DNA from: Erythroxylum novogranatense
Taxonomy: Eukaryota; Streptophyta; Magnoliopsida; Malpighiales; Erythroxylaceae
Direction of reading: 5' to 3'
Assembly: GCA_029891385.1 (NCBI GenBank)
Contig: CM057228.1
Coordinates: 60,395,783-60,459,782, forward strand
DNA: 64,000 bases
The translations under genes and the position numbers were made by a program. Below, in pieces: positions 35,766 through 48,400 of the stretch. The notes beneath the pieces are model-generated. The model saw only the letters and a program-made list of their open reading frames with translations. It was not told where the DNA came from and did no database searches. Within the stretch, counting starts at the first letter, position 1. Every line of letters starts with the position of its first letter.

Positions 35766-37697
35766 AGTCTGTGCGTAGATCAGTGTTTTGAGGATAACTT
35801 GAGTTATAGAACTCCAAATGACCTGATTCTTGAAGCATTGGATTCCTAACACATTTCTTAATCTCTCCACAAACAATTTATGGGTTTTAGTATTAAATTG
35901 GAAATGATTAAGTGAGTCAAAGTAAGGGTATTGGTGGAGGGAACATGAACTAGATGTTTTACTGAACATGTTTCGTTGATGTGATGATATCTTGGTCTAT
36001 GGTATTCCAATTAAGGTGATACTTGATTCGTTATGAACTAGAAAGAGGTCTATCATTGTGATAAAGATTGAGAGTTTGAATTTTGATTTACGGGATTGCA
36101 AGTATCGAAAGAGAGTCCATTATAGTTTCTAATGTGACCAAAGAGTTACGTTGTAACTAGCGAGTATGATTAGAGTTTGAGTGAGTGAAATTGAATTAAA
36201 GGGAATGCTATTGACCTAGTGAATAGTGAATTTTGGTTGTAAAGTGAGCGATAGCGAATTGGGTTTAGTGCGGTAGAATCATGAACATGCATCATACAAG
36301 TTTGAATTAAAGACATGTGCATTATTGAATATCTTTAATTGAGCACCTAGTGATGAGAAATTGTTTGATTGTTTTAGAGGCTCCGTTGGATCGTCGGACC
36401 ACGGATATTGCTAGGACTTCCAGCAAGAGCTTTCGGAAGTTACTGGTGAGTAACCTAGTTGGTTCCTCAGCTTTTAAGTGATTATATGTCTGTGAATATG
36501 TATAAATTAAGTGTAAAGGTGAGTGATATACATGTGAAGTGAATGAGCTAAATGCGATAAGTGTTAGTGATTGTACCAAGTGTGATCTACATAAATGTGA
36601 ATTCATGAATGAGAATCAGTGTATATAATTGTGAATAAGAGCTCGATTGTGACAAGTGAGTGAAGTGAGATAAATGTGCTAGTGATTGTGTAAGTGTGAG
36701 CGATGCCTAGCATGATATGAGCGGTAAAATTTACCGTTGTGACTAGAGCATGATGATTGAGCTTTGAGCTCGATTATCGTGAGAGGGCCTAGAGCCAAAT
36801 CGGCGATAGTGCATACCCGAGGGCTCTCCTACTTGCCTAAATTGTGATCATTGTGAAAAGGAATAGTGCATACCCGAGGGCTCTCCTATCCCTAAAGTGA
36901 GTGGGCGGTGGTGCCTCGAGGGCTCTCTACTTGCCAAAATGTGAATATAAATGCTCAGTCACAACAATGTCATAACAAGAGACTTTGCATACATATGCAT
37001 CTGAGTGTATAGTGTGATGGAGAATGCGAGTGACATACGAAAAATGTGGATTGATATGTGATATTGTAATTGTGTAAATTGTGAAGTGTAATGTGAGAAT
37101 TATGTGACAGTGTAAAGTGCGCATTGTGATATTGCGTGTGATATAATATAATGTGTAAATTGTGAATAGTGTTTATAAAGCGTTAAAGTGTAATTTGAGA
37201 TATAGTATATGTATATGCATGTGTTGGATGAACCATCAATGATGGTTTCTCATTGAGTTCGCAAACTCACCCAACATTGCAATATATTTTTCAGGACAAC
37301 GTCGGTAGGACTCTAGCTCCCGGGATAGACGTTTCTGCAGTGAGTGTTCGTGATCAAGGGCAGCGATGGATCATAGGTCGGTCAGCTGGGGTGACTTCTT
37401 TTGGGAACATTGTTTTGGGATGACTTAGTATGAGCGTTTGTATCGTTTCCTTTTGAGATGTATTTAGCCTGTAGGGAACTGATAGACTGGTCTATATTTT
37501 GGGATTGATGTTATAAATGAATGATTATTATGGTTTTAAATTTCAGTGATTTTCATATTGTGGAATTTAGTGTATTGATGCCATGCGAGTGTTTAGAGAT
37601 TATTTTCGTAGTAGCACTTCCTTATCGTGGGATATGCGTCGGAACGACCCACGGGCGTCCCAATGTGTACCCTGCGGTGAGGGGGCGCTACATAAGT

Positions 37698-38058
37698 GAC
37701 TCACAAAAGGATTCCATTTTTCTCCACACCTATTCATAATTTATCCTTACTCCCCTCATAGATAAGTAACGGAAGTTTATATTTCACCACAAGTGCAACA
37801 TTCTTAAACTTTTAAGCCTCTCTTTTATAAATGATCTTCTATATTTTAGCTAAGCTAATCTTAAATATATTTAGGACTTTATAAATGGTCCGAAACAATT
37901 TCAGATATTGTCATACCAAGTAATTAATCAATGCAAATTTGCTATTAAGTGTCAATAGGAAACCATAAAGCTGTTAATGTGATAAAGCAGCTAACAAGCG
38001 TCAACATTGTATAAGCTCCTATAAATTACCTAGTTATTCTAGTAACCACTTTAATAAG
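37698..38058 (+). other. Short spacer between solo LTRs D and E
   Basis: About 360 bases without a clear frame. It may be the continuation of the LINE interrupted by D, but I see no sure reverse transcriptase motif. It ends in ATAAG, the left copy of the target duplication of E. Confidence 0.4.
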
Positions 38059-41000
38059 TGTTGGACCCCGTCTCCGAGGCCCAACATTCGGATCACACAA
38101 GCACACATAAGCACAGAAGACCCATAACTCACTCGGACTCATATAGGCATGGAAGACCAAAACCGAACACATAAAGACCACAAATAGCGGAACTTTTACT
38201 AGACCAGTTTGGGATTTGCTTTTTAGGAAAATATGTTCCTCATGATCCCACGATTCTAACGCCACTGAAATCGTTCAATTCGGATTAGAAATGAAAAAGT
38301 TATGGCAAAAATACTATCTTAAAGAAAACAGTGAAAACAGTCCCTCTACCGACTTCATGTAAAAAATTGAAAACTTTAGAGGCAAGATTACTGATCGGCT
38401 CCTTCATAAAAAGTGTAGATTTATGTCTCTAGTTTCATTTAGAACAAGAATCGTCTCGATCCGAGCCCTATAGCTCTAGATATTTAAAAATTAGTGAAGT
38501 ATGTTCAGACTTGATCAGCCGACCTCCACACTTTGGTTTAAACCAACTTTTTCAATTTAAAATAAAAACTGATAAGTAAGATGTAGAAAGTTAGAAAAAT
38601 CTCTTAGAAAACCATCGCTTCGAAAATCAGCTCAATCGGAGGTAGGTGCAAAAAGTTATGGCCAAAAGAAGGAAGAGGGGTCGGTCGGCCAAAACCGACC
38701 CCCAATCACTCGCAAGAGCCCGGCATGGCGCTCGCCCGGCATGGGCGGGCGCGGGCGAGGGCGCTCGCTCGCCCGCGAGCGCCTGGGCGACCTGCCCTAC
38801 AGCCCGACCTATCTGACTTCTAACCCTCATAACTTTTGACTCCGAGCTCCAAATTAGACACGGTCGGAGGCGTTGGAAAGCTAAGAGAAAAATCTATATT
38901 TTTCAAGAAGGACTCACCAGCAAGCTCGGACTCTAAGAAAATCAAAAGTTTCCACTAAGACAGGTCGGCTAACTCTCCACAAACAGTACCAGAACTTGCG
39001 ACCTCCATAACTTTTGACCCAGACCTCCAAATTTAGCAAACTTAGTGTCTATGGAAAGGTAAAAGAATTATCTACAACTTTCATGAAGACCACCGACCTA
39101 TATTCCAACTTTATATGGGTTAAAAGTGGACTCAAAGCTTCTGCTACCAATCTGTCAATTTGACAGCACCTACATTTAATTCCAACGACTTACACCTACC
39201 AATTTAACTCATCTTAAATAGCTCATAAAACCTCCTGGGAGAGCTCTACAGCCCGGCTAACACTCTCAACAATATTAAATGATCTCATACTACTTGTACC
39301 AACCCAGAAATTGCAGAAAACACAGCATACCCAGAATTCTGCAAGACTTTCACAACTCACACACCATAGCAAATTTTTCCAGCAAGCCCTCCTAAGACAA
39401 TAACCCAGCAGAAACTCAACAGCAACTCAACAATAATAATACTCATACACATGCTATTTCCAAGATCTCACATAGATCACAAATCAACCAATTCACATGA
39501 AGAGAGTACTAGAGCTCTCATTCTCATTTCAAATCATAACAAAAGTGCATTTATAGCTTTGATTACATAACAACATATTCATCATGATTTAACACCAAGT
39601 ACAAAATACAAAAGATGCTCCATGCTTGTTATGCTTGCAAAGCTATCCCAAAAGTGAGTCACTACTTAATGCAAAAATATCTAAAGTCTTGGAGTTTTCC
39701 CGATGCCTTGCAATGTCCGATGCTAGACTTGAGCTTTTTGCACCTGTGGAGGGAAAATGGGGTGAGCTAACACGGCTCAGTGGCTAATACACCTATAGCC
39801 ATCGGTAATGAGCCATGCAACACATATATTCATACATATAGTCATGCACATATCAAACAATCCTAAAACATTCATAAAACATCATTTTAGGCATAACAAA
39901 CATTACATTACATAAAGCCTAACATGACAATTTTATCAATTATAACACTTATGATGCATCATACACAACAAAGTTTGAATGAAAAATGCACAATCACATG
40001 GCTAGAGAGTTTCCGTAACCACAACGAATAAACCGAAGTTTATCGTAAACACAACGAGTCCGATTTCTCATAATCTCGTGGCCACAAGTGGGCAGCCGGG
40101 AGAAGGCTAGGTCAACGTGCACGTGACTATCACAACGGGGTTCTCTCTTGCCCACACACACAAATAATCTATGCTCAAATAGTTTCATTCATAGGTTTCT
40201 TCAAAATTTTCAAGTATGCACAATTCCATACTTTACATAATTCCATACTTTACATTTCTTTCAAAGGCAAGATGCCACATTTAACATACATATCCAATTA
40301 TTCATCGGAAATCAACTTTTTACACAAATATAAAACAAAGCACATAAGCATGCAAGGTCACCCATTACATAATGACTATAAACGATTACCCACCTAAAAT
40401 GTCGAAACTGAGTTCACAAATGTCCTTCTCTCTCTCTTGAGTGAGGTTTCCTTGGTTCCCTTCAATAAAACACATTTCGATTTAATTTCGAAACTCATCG
40501 GAAAGTTATAACATTCAAGAATCAAAGGAGAACTAACAATAACCTCAAACCTAACCTATCTATAACCCATTTAAGCTAGAATAACCAAAACCCTAGCTTA
40601 GGAATCACAAAACCACTCATCTCTTCTTTCTTTCTTCATTCCTACACAAACCCTAACCTTCATTTCATCCCATTTCTTGAATCTAACTCAAAGGAAGATA
40701 GATACTTACCTTAAGCTCTTGATTTCTCTTCCCTTTTTCCACTTTTCTTCTTCTTTCTCCTTCTCCTTGGGCTTGGCCGAATCTTCTCTTCTTCTCCCTT
40801 CTATTTTCACGTTTTCTCCTCTTTGCTTCTAAGGTATACGACCACTTCACTTCCTCTAACTCATTCACTTATGTCTAACTTAAATCCCTCCAAAACTATG
40901 TAGTTTTGACATTCCCCTTACATAAAGGCTTTTGGGCCTCCACCTCCCAAGGCCTACTACCACCAAACCCACTTATTCTAATCCTCCTTCATTCTAACAA

Positions 41001-41196
41001 CTCTTTAAGCCCACTCCTCCAATAGGCCCATTCTAATAATCTAACTCTAATTTCTAATTCCCCTTTTCAATACTACAAAATATAAGACTCATCTTTTAAA
41101 ATATATTGAAACAATTTAAAGCAAAAATTAAGGGATAAACAAAAGAAATTAAATAAATAAACAAATAAAATAAAGAAAAATTTTCGGGGCCCAACA
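38059..41196 (-). mobile_element. Solo LTR E, Ty3/gypsy, reverse strand
   Basis: 3138 bp with TGTTGG...CCAACA ends and a perfect 5-bp duplication ATAAG (38054-38058 and 41197-41201). Read on the - strand it begins TGTTGGGCCCCGAAAATTT, like element B (TGTTAGCCCCAAAATTTT). It has AAG/GTAAGT (40704-40709), then TTTTAG/GTGGGTAA (40388-40393), then an acceptor TCCACAG (39744-39746) after AGCTCACCCC, the same order as in B. So it is a solo LTR of a B-related family. It holds a GC-rich inverted-repeat block near 38.7 kb. Confidence 0.92.
38690..38800 (-). repeat. GC-rich inverted repeats in solo LTR E
   Basis: About 100 bases made almost only of GCGCTCGCCCGG, GGGCGGGCGCGGGCGAGG and CGCTCGCTCGCCCGCGAGCG, able to fold into several overlapping stems. 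In the LTR it is about 2.4 kb from the start, the same relative place as the CCAGTCGACT cluster of B. Confidence 0.8.
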
Positions 41197-41280
41197 ATAA
41201 GAACCTATAAATTACCTTTATTTTTGGAACTCTCCAAATAAGTACTCACAACCTCGATATGATCAAAGTTGTTTTAATGG

Positions 41281-42687
41281 CTAGCCTAGCTGTTTCTCAG
41301 CTTCAGCTTTGAATTCTTTGAACTTTTCAAAGGATTTACTCTTTTTATGCATCAAATATAAATAGCCATGTCTAGAGTAATCATCTATAAAGGCTATGAA
41401 ATATTTATAACCTCCTCTAGCTTGTAAGTTCATGGGCCCATATACATCAGTATGTACCAGGTCTAACGTAGATTCAGATCTATTTCCTTTGGAAGGAAAT
41501 GAGGCTTTGGACATTTTTTCTTCAATACAAGATTCACAGGTGGATAGTGGATCATTATTTAAGCCCATAAGGATCCTATCCTTCACTAACCTGTCAAGTC
41601 TTTTTTATTGATGTGACCCATTCTTAAGTGCTACAAATATTTTGAATTAATGCAGTGGATTGTCTAGGTTTTATTAATTCTGTGGTGTTTAGTGAGCCTG
41701 TCATAGGTTCCATAAAGAAGAATCCCTGTTTAATTATCGCATTACAAATAAAATCTTTATTCTTATATATTGAAACAACATTTTCAAAATATAACGAATA
41801 ACTAGATTTTATTAGACAAAAAATAGAAATCATGTTCCTTACAATCATTGGGATGTAATATACATCCTCCAAATATAACCTATGATCACTAGGAAAGTCT
41901 GAGATAATTACTCCCACTGATTCTGCTGAAACATAAGATCCATCTGCTATCTTGAATTGAAACTGGCCTTTATGTAGTCTTTTCCTTTGTCGGAACCCTT
42001 GTAAAGAATTGCAAACATGGTTAATGGCTCCTGAATCAAATATCCAAGAATCAGATGAATCTGCCACATTTCTAGTTCCTAACAAACTTAGGAAACCCAT
42101 ACCTTGTTTCTTTTAAGGGACTCAAGGTAGACCGCACAATTTCTTTCCCAGTGGCCCTTCTCACCACAGTGGAAACACTTTCCCTTGGTGTCCTGTTTGA
42201 CCTTCATTTTCATGGGTTAGGCCTTAACGCCTGTTTGGGCCTTCCTTTTTATTGAACCATTATTCTTTTTCTTAACCTTACCCTTAATCTTAGAAGAAGA
42301 TGCTACATTAGCTTCTGGCCCATGAGCCTTGATATTTAATATCTCCTCCATACTTTGGAGGGTATTCATCAACTTACTCAAGGTGTAATGCTTACTGTTG
42401 AGCTTATAGTTCAACTTAAACTGCTCAAAAGATGAGTTTAAGTTATTGATGATCATAATCATCTGCGTGTCCACATCTATATCCGTCCCAAGCATCTCAG
42501 CCTGAGTAACCGTAGAGATTACCTTAAAAATGTAATCCCACATCGTTTTACCAAGTCTTTGTCTAAGATTATGAAAGATTTGGATAACTTTCACCCTTAT
42601 CGACTTGGTCCTCACACCAAACATCTCATGTAGGTGATGGACCATTGCACTAGAAATTTTCATGCATGCAATTTGCTTTTGCAACAT
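41281..42687 (-). pseudogene. Copia element H-: gag, protease and start of integrase, reverse strand
   Basis: Reading leftward: 42687-42217 is a UBN2-type Gag frame (VIQIFHNLRQRLGKTM, LGTDIDVDTQMIMIINNL). Near 42180-42140 is one intact zinc knuckle, CFHCGEKGHWERNC. 42100-41624 is protease, with WIFDSGAINHVC holding the DSG active site. 41586-41281 is pre-integrase (CESCIEEKMSKASFPSKG) and the start of the integrase core (DVYGPM, FIDDYSRHGYLYLM). The frame stops at 41281, before the second catalytic Asp would appear, so RT and the rest are gone. Frames are fairly long, so this copy is younger or less damaged than C or G. Confidence 0.9.
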
Positions 42688-42814
42688 TCCACTGATAGAA
42701 GCTAGATATAATACTTAGTAGTCTTATTAGCATTCTGCCATCAATTTGCTTTTGCAACATTCCACTGATAGAAGCTAGATATAATACTTAGTAGTCTTAT
42801 TAGCATTCTGCCAT
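42669..42814. repeat. 73-bp tandem duplication
   Basis: The block starting CAATTTGCTTTTGCAAC and ending ATTCTGCCAT occurs twice back to back, 42669-42741 and 42742-42814, with no visible difference. It lies at the junction between H- and H+. Confidence 0.95.
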
Positions 42815-42954
42815 CACTTATGTTGTTGGACTTGCTCAAAAGATGAATTGCTACCCGGCCACAAAATTCGTCAGATGTTGATTTAAGGAAATCAACTTCT
42901 GATTCTATATTTGTTTTAGGAGGTGGAGTCATAAGCTGGAGGAGTTTAAACAAT

Positions 42955-43325
42955 CTTGTGTTGCTAATTCAATTATGGAGGTTGAGTATATTGTTGCTTA
43001 TGAAGCAGCAAAAGAAGTAATCTAGCTCCGCAAGTTCCTAAATGATTTAGAGGTAATTCCTAAGACAAAAAAGTCCATTACACTTTATTGTGATAGTAGT
43101 GGGACAGTGGCTAATTCTAAAGAACCTTGGAACCATAAAGTTGCCAAACACATTGAGAGAAAGTATCATCTTATAAGGAAGATAATACAATGTGGTGAGG
43201 TGAATGTGGTAAAGATTCCCAAAGAACAAAACCTTGTTGATACACTTACGAAGACGCTATCACTAATCAGGGATGGGAATGAGGGATATGTCAAACTTGC
43301 TTTAAGGCAAATGGGAGATTGTTAG
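42955..43325 (+). pseudogene. Copia element H+: RNase H end, forward strand
   Basis: Frames give KQSCVANSIMEVEYIVAYEA (RNase H motif SxxExEYxA), TLYCDSSGTVANSKEP, HIERKYHLIRKII and LVDTLTKTLS, the standard copia C-terminus. There is one internal stop in the part before 43107. It ends in AAATGGGAGA and an LTR start at 43320. Strand is opposite to H-, immediately beside it. Confidence 0.9.
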
Positions 43326-45426
43326 AGTTATGTAAATATAGTGCCCTAGAAAGCAAGTGTATTTACATATAACTTAATCTTCTTCCAGTTACTTTTGCAA
43401 TGAAAATATTTATTATTAATAAAACAAAAATTTTAGTTTTATTTGTATGAGCATGATATAACTAGTGATAAGGTACCAATATTCTTTTGTAAGTAATATA
43501 CATATATATGGAGATGTATGGAAAATATTTATATTATTAAAATCTAAATTAATGAGTTCACAGTTGAATAATCACTTTGGTTGCTTGATTATGGTTTAGA
43601 TTGTATTGCATGCGATTTATCTCCATATAATTAAAGGAGTTTATTTCAAGAAAATGATGAGTTTCATATAATGATAGTCGTTAACTATTGATAATGGCAC
43701 TATTAAATGAATCTGGAATCATGTATGTTTTTCAAGATTAAAGTAAGTCATTTCTTTAATCTTAAAACATACACTTTAGCATTCTTTTATTGTGAACCAC
43801 AATCTTAATGAGTGGTGAACTCATACGTATTTCATTATAATTCTTGATATGATCATAATGGATTTTTACAGAGTATCAATCTAGAGTCTACATGTTGAAA
43901 TTATTAATTGAAACATGTATCAGGGAACATTCACTCAAAAAAAGAGTTTATATTGATATCATCACTTCTAGATATTTTACGAAGATTGGTGGTTAAACTA
44001 GCTCCAGTAGTTTGATAGACTAGTTATCCATCAATTCTTAACACCAAGATGCGATCTTATGTGTTAATCATCATATAGAGTAAAGTGGGAGATCTAGAAG
44101 GAAAAACCAATTAAGGGCAAAACGGTAATTTTACCTTTTATTTTGCATATGGCTATAATATCATTTATAATAGAGTTTGTAATTGGACATCTTATTGAAA
44201 CATGTGTTCTCATAATATTTAGTAATTCAAGAGTTGAATTAATTGTCTTTAGTAGAATGACATTTGGTTAATAAGCTGAAATTAATTCTATCGAGATTAA
44301 ATTAATTCCGGGCTTATTGGAGCTTCAATTATATAAGTCCTATTAGATTTCCCAATTTACTTCTAAGAAGGTTATCAAGCAAAGTAAGAAAAATAAATAG
44401 AGGTTATCGAAAATAAGAAAGAAGAAAGGTCTGAATTAGATTCGAAATAATAACACTGGAACAATTTAATTAAGAGTTAATTGGATTGGGTTTTAAACCT
44501 ATGATTAAATGTTGAAAATTTAATATTGGGCTAGATTTTGGTTTAATTTAATTAATTAGATTAATTAAATTAAAACAAATTTTGTAAAGACAAAAACAAA
44601 AAAGGAGGGAAAAAACCGAAACTACATACCTGATGTAGTTTTCGATTTTATGTAGCTAAATGTTATGGTTGCACATTTAGCATTGAATTGCTAAATAAAA
44701 GGTGAGTTTTTATGATGCTTCATCATCATTAAATGGTTTAATAGTGTCTTCGTTATATAGTCTAATGATCTTATCGTTAAATGATTTAATGGTTGTCATT
44801 TAATGTTGGTTTGAAGAAAAACTTGTAAACCTTTTAGCATTCTTTTGATTAAAGAAGGGAGTAATGCATTTGATGTTCTCTCTCCCTTCTTTCATTTGTT
44901 AACTGAAAATGAGTATCTTGCTTTTGGTTTTCTGTCTTTTCATTTAGCCATATTAAACAAATAAGAAGGTCTTATTTATTGCTCTCTCTCTTTCATTTTT
45001 TAGAAAGAGAAAGAGGTGATGAATTGGTTGGAATTCTACACTCCGTTCTTTCATAATCGAAATTAACAAAGAGAGTGTCTCTTAGTTTTGGTTCTTTCAA
45101 CTAAGGTAAACTTCTACAATATTTCTTCTCCTTTCCCACCAAAGGATCTTGTTAACCAAGTTGTCCAAGTAGAACAAGTGGTAGATCGGATTAGTTGAGG
45201 ATACAATAACAAGGAGAGAATACCATCGCAAGGAATCAAAACTGTAGCTAAGGAGTCAGTAAAATTTCTACCATCTTTTATGTTATTTATTTTTATAATA
45301 TCGTATCATGTTTGGATTAAACATGTTGATTTGGTTATTATACTTTCGCTGCATTTTGATTTCAGAAAAAGTTTTTGAAATCTACCATTTAGCCAAATCT
45401 AATGTGGTTTTGTTTTTAATTCAACA
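43320..45426 (+). repeat. Probable 3' LTR of copia H+
   Basis: Starts TGTTAGAGTTATG right after the purine tract. No second copy is in the window, so the end is uncertain; TTCAACA at 45420-45426 is a possible end because the next copia relic begins straight after it. If right, the LTR is about 2.1 kb, long for copia. A CT-rich stretch lies near 44980. Confidence 0.45.
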
Positions 45427-45442
45427 CTTTCAAGGCTGCCTA

Positions 45443-48400
45443 CTAATGTATCTTAAAGGGTTTGATCATGATTTGTGATAGAACATGCACTAAATAATAA
45501 AGGTCAAGTTTTGTAAAGGTGAGGCATATCAGTTTTCCATCAGTTTTTCTATAGGTTGATGCATTATCCCAAAAATCCTTTTCCATTTGTCTTAGTTCAT
45601 GACTTGGTTCAGTAGGTATCAGACTCAGTTTTAAACCTAACAATCGATATTATTTCATAAGATACAATGTATATTTCCTTTAACACAACATTATTCCTTT
45701 TTTATCTTACAATTTCTGCCCCAAGAAAGAATTTAGGTTACCCTAAATTCTTAAGTCTAAACTTAGTACTCATAAAATTGAGTACTTTATCAATTCCTTC
45801 CTATGTTTTGAATCCAATTAGAATGTCATCTATATAAACCAATAGTGATACCAAACCATCAAATGAAGAAGCTTTAGTGAATAAGGAGTAATCTGACCTG
45901 AACTAAGAGAAACCAAACTCAAGTAGAGCTTTAGTAAACTTGGAGTTCCACTATCTAGGGCCCTGTTTAAGTCAATGAAGTGATTTTTAAAGCTTTCATA
46001 CTAGATGATCAGTTGCTTCATACTTCTTCCCCTTTACTTCATAGCCTTAAGGTATTTCCATGCATACATCTTCATGTAATTTTCCATTTAAGAATGCATT
46101 GTTAATGTCGAGTTGTTATAATTTCTAACCAAGTTTTGCAACTAGTGTAAAGAACAATCTTACATTAGTTTGCTTAACCACTAGATTGAAGGTTTTGTGA
46201 TAGTCAAAACTAGCATTTTGATCCTTTTGCTACAAATCTTGCTTTAAATCTTTGTATTACCCCATCTGAATTTATTTTGATCCTATATACCCATTTGCAC
46301 CTAACTAAGTGTTGTCCAGGTGGATGACATACTACTTCCCATATATATTTCTCTTCCAAAACATGTTGCTCTTTAGTCATTGCTTTCCTCTAATGTTCCA
46401 TTTGCACAACCTCATGATAATGAATGGATTCCTGTAAATTTGAAAGTGTAGATATAAAACAATTATATTTCTTAGAGAGGTTAGATGTTGTGAGAAAATT
46501 AGACATGGGGTGTTAAATGGTTGTGAAGAATTTTTCTTAAGGTTATATTGATATATATCAAGATATTTTGGAATTTTGGTTTGTGTTGTTGATCATCTTA
46601 CCAATTGTGGAAGGCTGGTAGGTTAATCGAATGATTGAATGTAAGTTGACTGAGTTGGTAAAGTAAAAGTATCTTGTGAGAATGATGCAGTCAATGAAGT
46701 GATGTAATTAGGAAAACATCTTAATGCATTTTCAGGTTTATTACTAACACTGCTATATAAATGTGATGTATTCAGTGAAATGTCATAGTAAGCAGTATTA
46801 GTAAAGAGATGAGAGTGGTTATTGAATTTGTTGATGAAAGATTAGTAATTGGAATCAAAAGCAAAGCTAAGTTCATGAAAAAAACATCTATTGAGATAAA
46901 GAATTCATGACTATCAAGATCATAAACTTTGTATTCTTTAATGCCAATGGGGTATCCAATGAAAACACATTTCCTTACTCTAGCTTCAATTTTTTGTTTA
47001 TGATTGTGAAGTGTGAAGGTAAGAGAAAGAGAACCAAAGACCCTCATGTCTGAAACATAAGAGCTCTAGCAACAATAAGCAAAAGCTGATGTTTTTTTTT
47101 TTCAACCATGGCATTTTGTTGAGGAGTTTCAACATAAGAAAAATGGCATATAAACCTTTTTTAGCAAAGAATTTATTTCATGTCAAGTTCCTTAGCATTG
47201 TAAGATCTTATTTGTTTAATAGTCTTATTGAATTGAGTTTTAGTTAGTTTATAAAAGCCAAGTAGGATAAACTGAACATCTAACTTGTGACTCAAGAGAT
47301 AAACCTATGTGACTCTAGTGAAATGATCCACAAATGTAATAAAATAGTGAAAACCATTGATTGCAGTTATACATCAATGTGCAATAACTCAAAGGGGGTG
47401 TGTGGTGTTTTTGACATAAGAGGGAAAAGGAAGTCTATTTTGTTTGGCCAAAGGATAAATTTCATAGATTTTATTAGAATGATAAACTGTATTAGGTTTG
47501 GATTTATGTATTACACCCAATCTATCATGAGAAACAAAAACAAGCCTATAATGCCAAATTTCAAACAATGATGACTCTAAATTGGTGTTTACATTGGAAA
47601 CAAGCACTGAATCAAGTTTATGTGAAGTACTAGAGACTTCATATGTCTTTTCAGATGAATTTGGTGTTTGTTGAAGAAATTACAAGTCTGCATGTTCTTT
47701 AACATAACCAATTATCATCTGGGGACATTGACCCTAGATTTCACATTTTTTAGGAGAAAACTCAGAGAAACATTTGTGAGTTTTAGAAAATTTTCTGATA
47801 GATAAGAGGTTGAACTTGAATGAGGTTATATATATAACATAATGTATGTGTAGTGAAGAAGAAAGTTTTATTGAACCTAAATGTGTAACTTGAACTCTTT
47901 GCCCATTTGACATCTGAACATATAAGATTTTAACATATTTAACACCATGCAAGAGTGAAGCATTGTTGCACATGTAATTAGAAACACCTGCATCTAATAC
48001 CCATTTATCATGTAATGATATTGTCATAGCTTGAAATGCATCAAATATCCTTGTGGTGAAGAAAAAGATAGGCTAAAAGTTATGCCTGCGAAATTGGAAT
48101 AATGTGCATTACCCATATCACTTGATCGTGTATTGTGAACTCCAAAATTAGAGCTTGATGATTTAGCTATTAAAACGTTTTTTTGTATTGTTGCTTGTCC
48201 ACTTAAAAGAGTTAACAATCTCCGCATCTAATTTTTGTTTAGTGTCATTGGAAATGTTTCTTGTAATTGAGCAGATTCACTATCTTTAATGTGTGCAGCA
48301 TCATTTCCATATGACTTAACTACATTAACCAGTGTCTTTCCTTGTCTTTTTTATTTGCTACATTTGAAGTTAGAAGGAAAACCAATTATTCTGTGGCATT

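Larger units (their letters stand above)
34996..37294 (+). other. Splice-like signals in solo LTR D
   Basis: First donor GTAAGT at 34996. Candidate exon 36378-36445 (68 bases) lies between GTTTTAG and CTG/GTGAGTAAC, matching the 66-base exon in LTR A in position and partly in sequence. Candidate intron 2 runs 36446-37294 and ends TATTTTTCAG. Within it GGTAAAATTTACC (36723) and GAGCTTTGAGCTC (36759) are hairpins like those in LTR A. Inferred only. Confidence 0.4.
34266..37692 (+). mobile_element. Solo LTR D, Ty3/gypsy, related to the LTRs of A
   Basis: 3427 bp from TGTAGCATCCC to GGCGCTACA, flanked on both sides by the perfect 5-bp duplication TAAGT (34261-34265 and 37693-37697). There is no interior and no second LTR, so this is a solo LTR left by recombination. 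Its first bases and several inner blocks match LTR A: GGTGAGTAACCTAGTTGG at 36445, and TTTCTCA-TGAGTTCGCAAA with ACTCACCCAA before a TTTTTCAG acceptor at 37294. It is + oriented by this match. Frames such as 35343-35552 are chance translations of its inner repeats. Confidence 0.95.
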
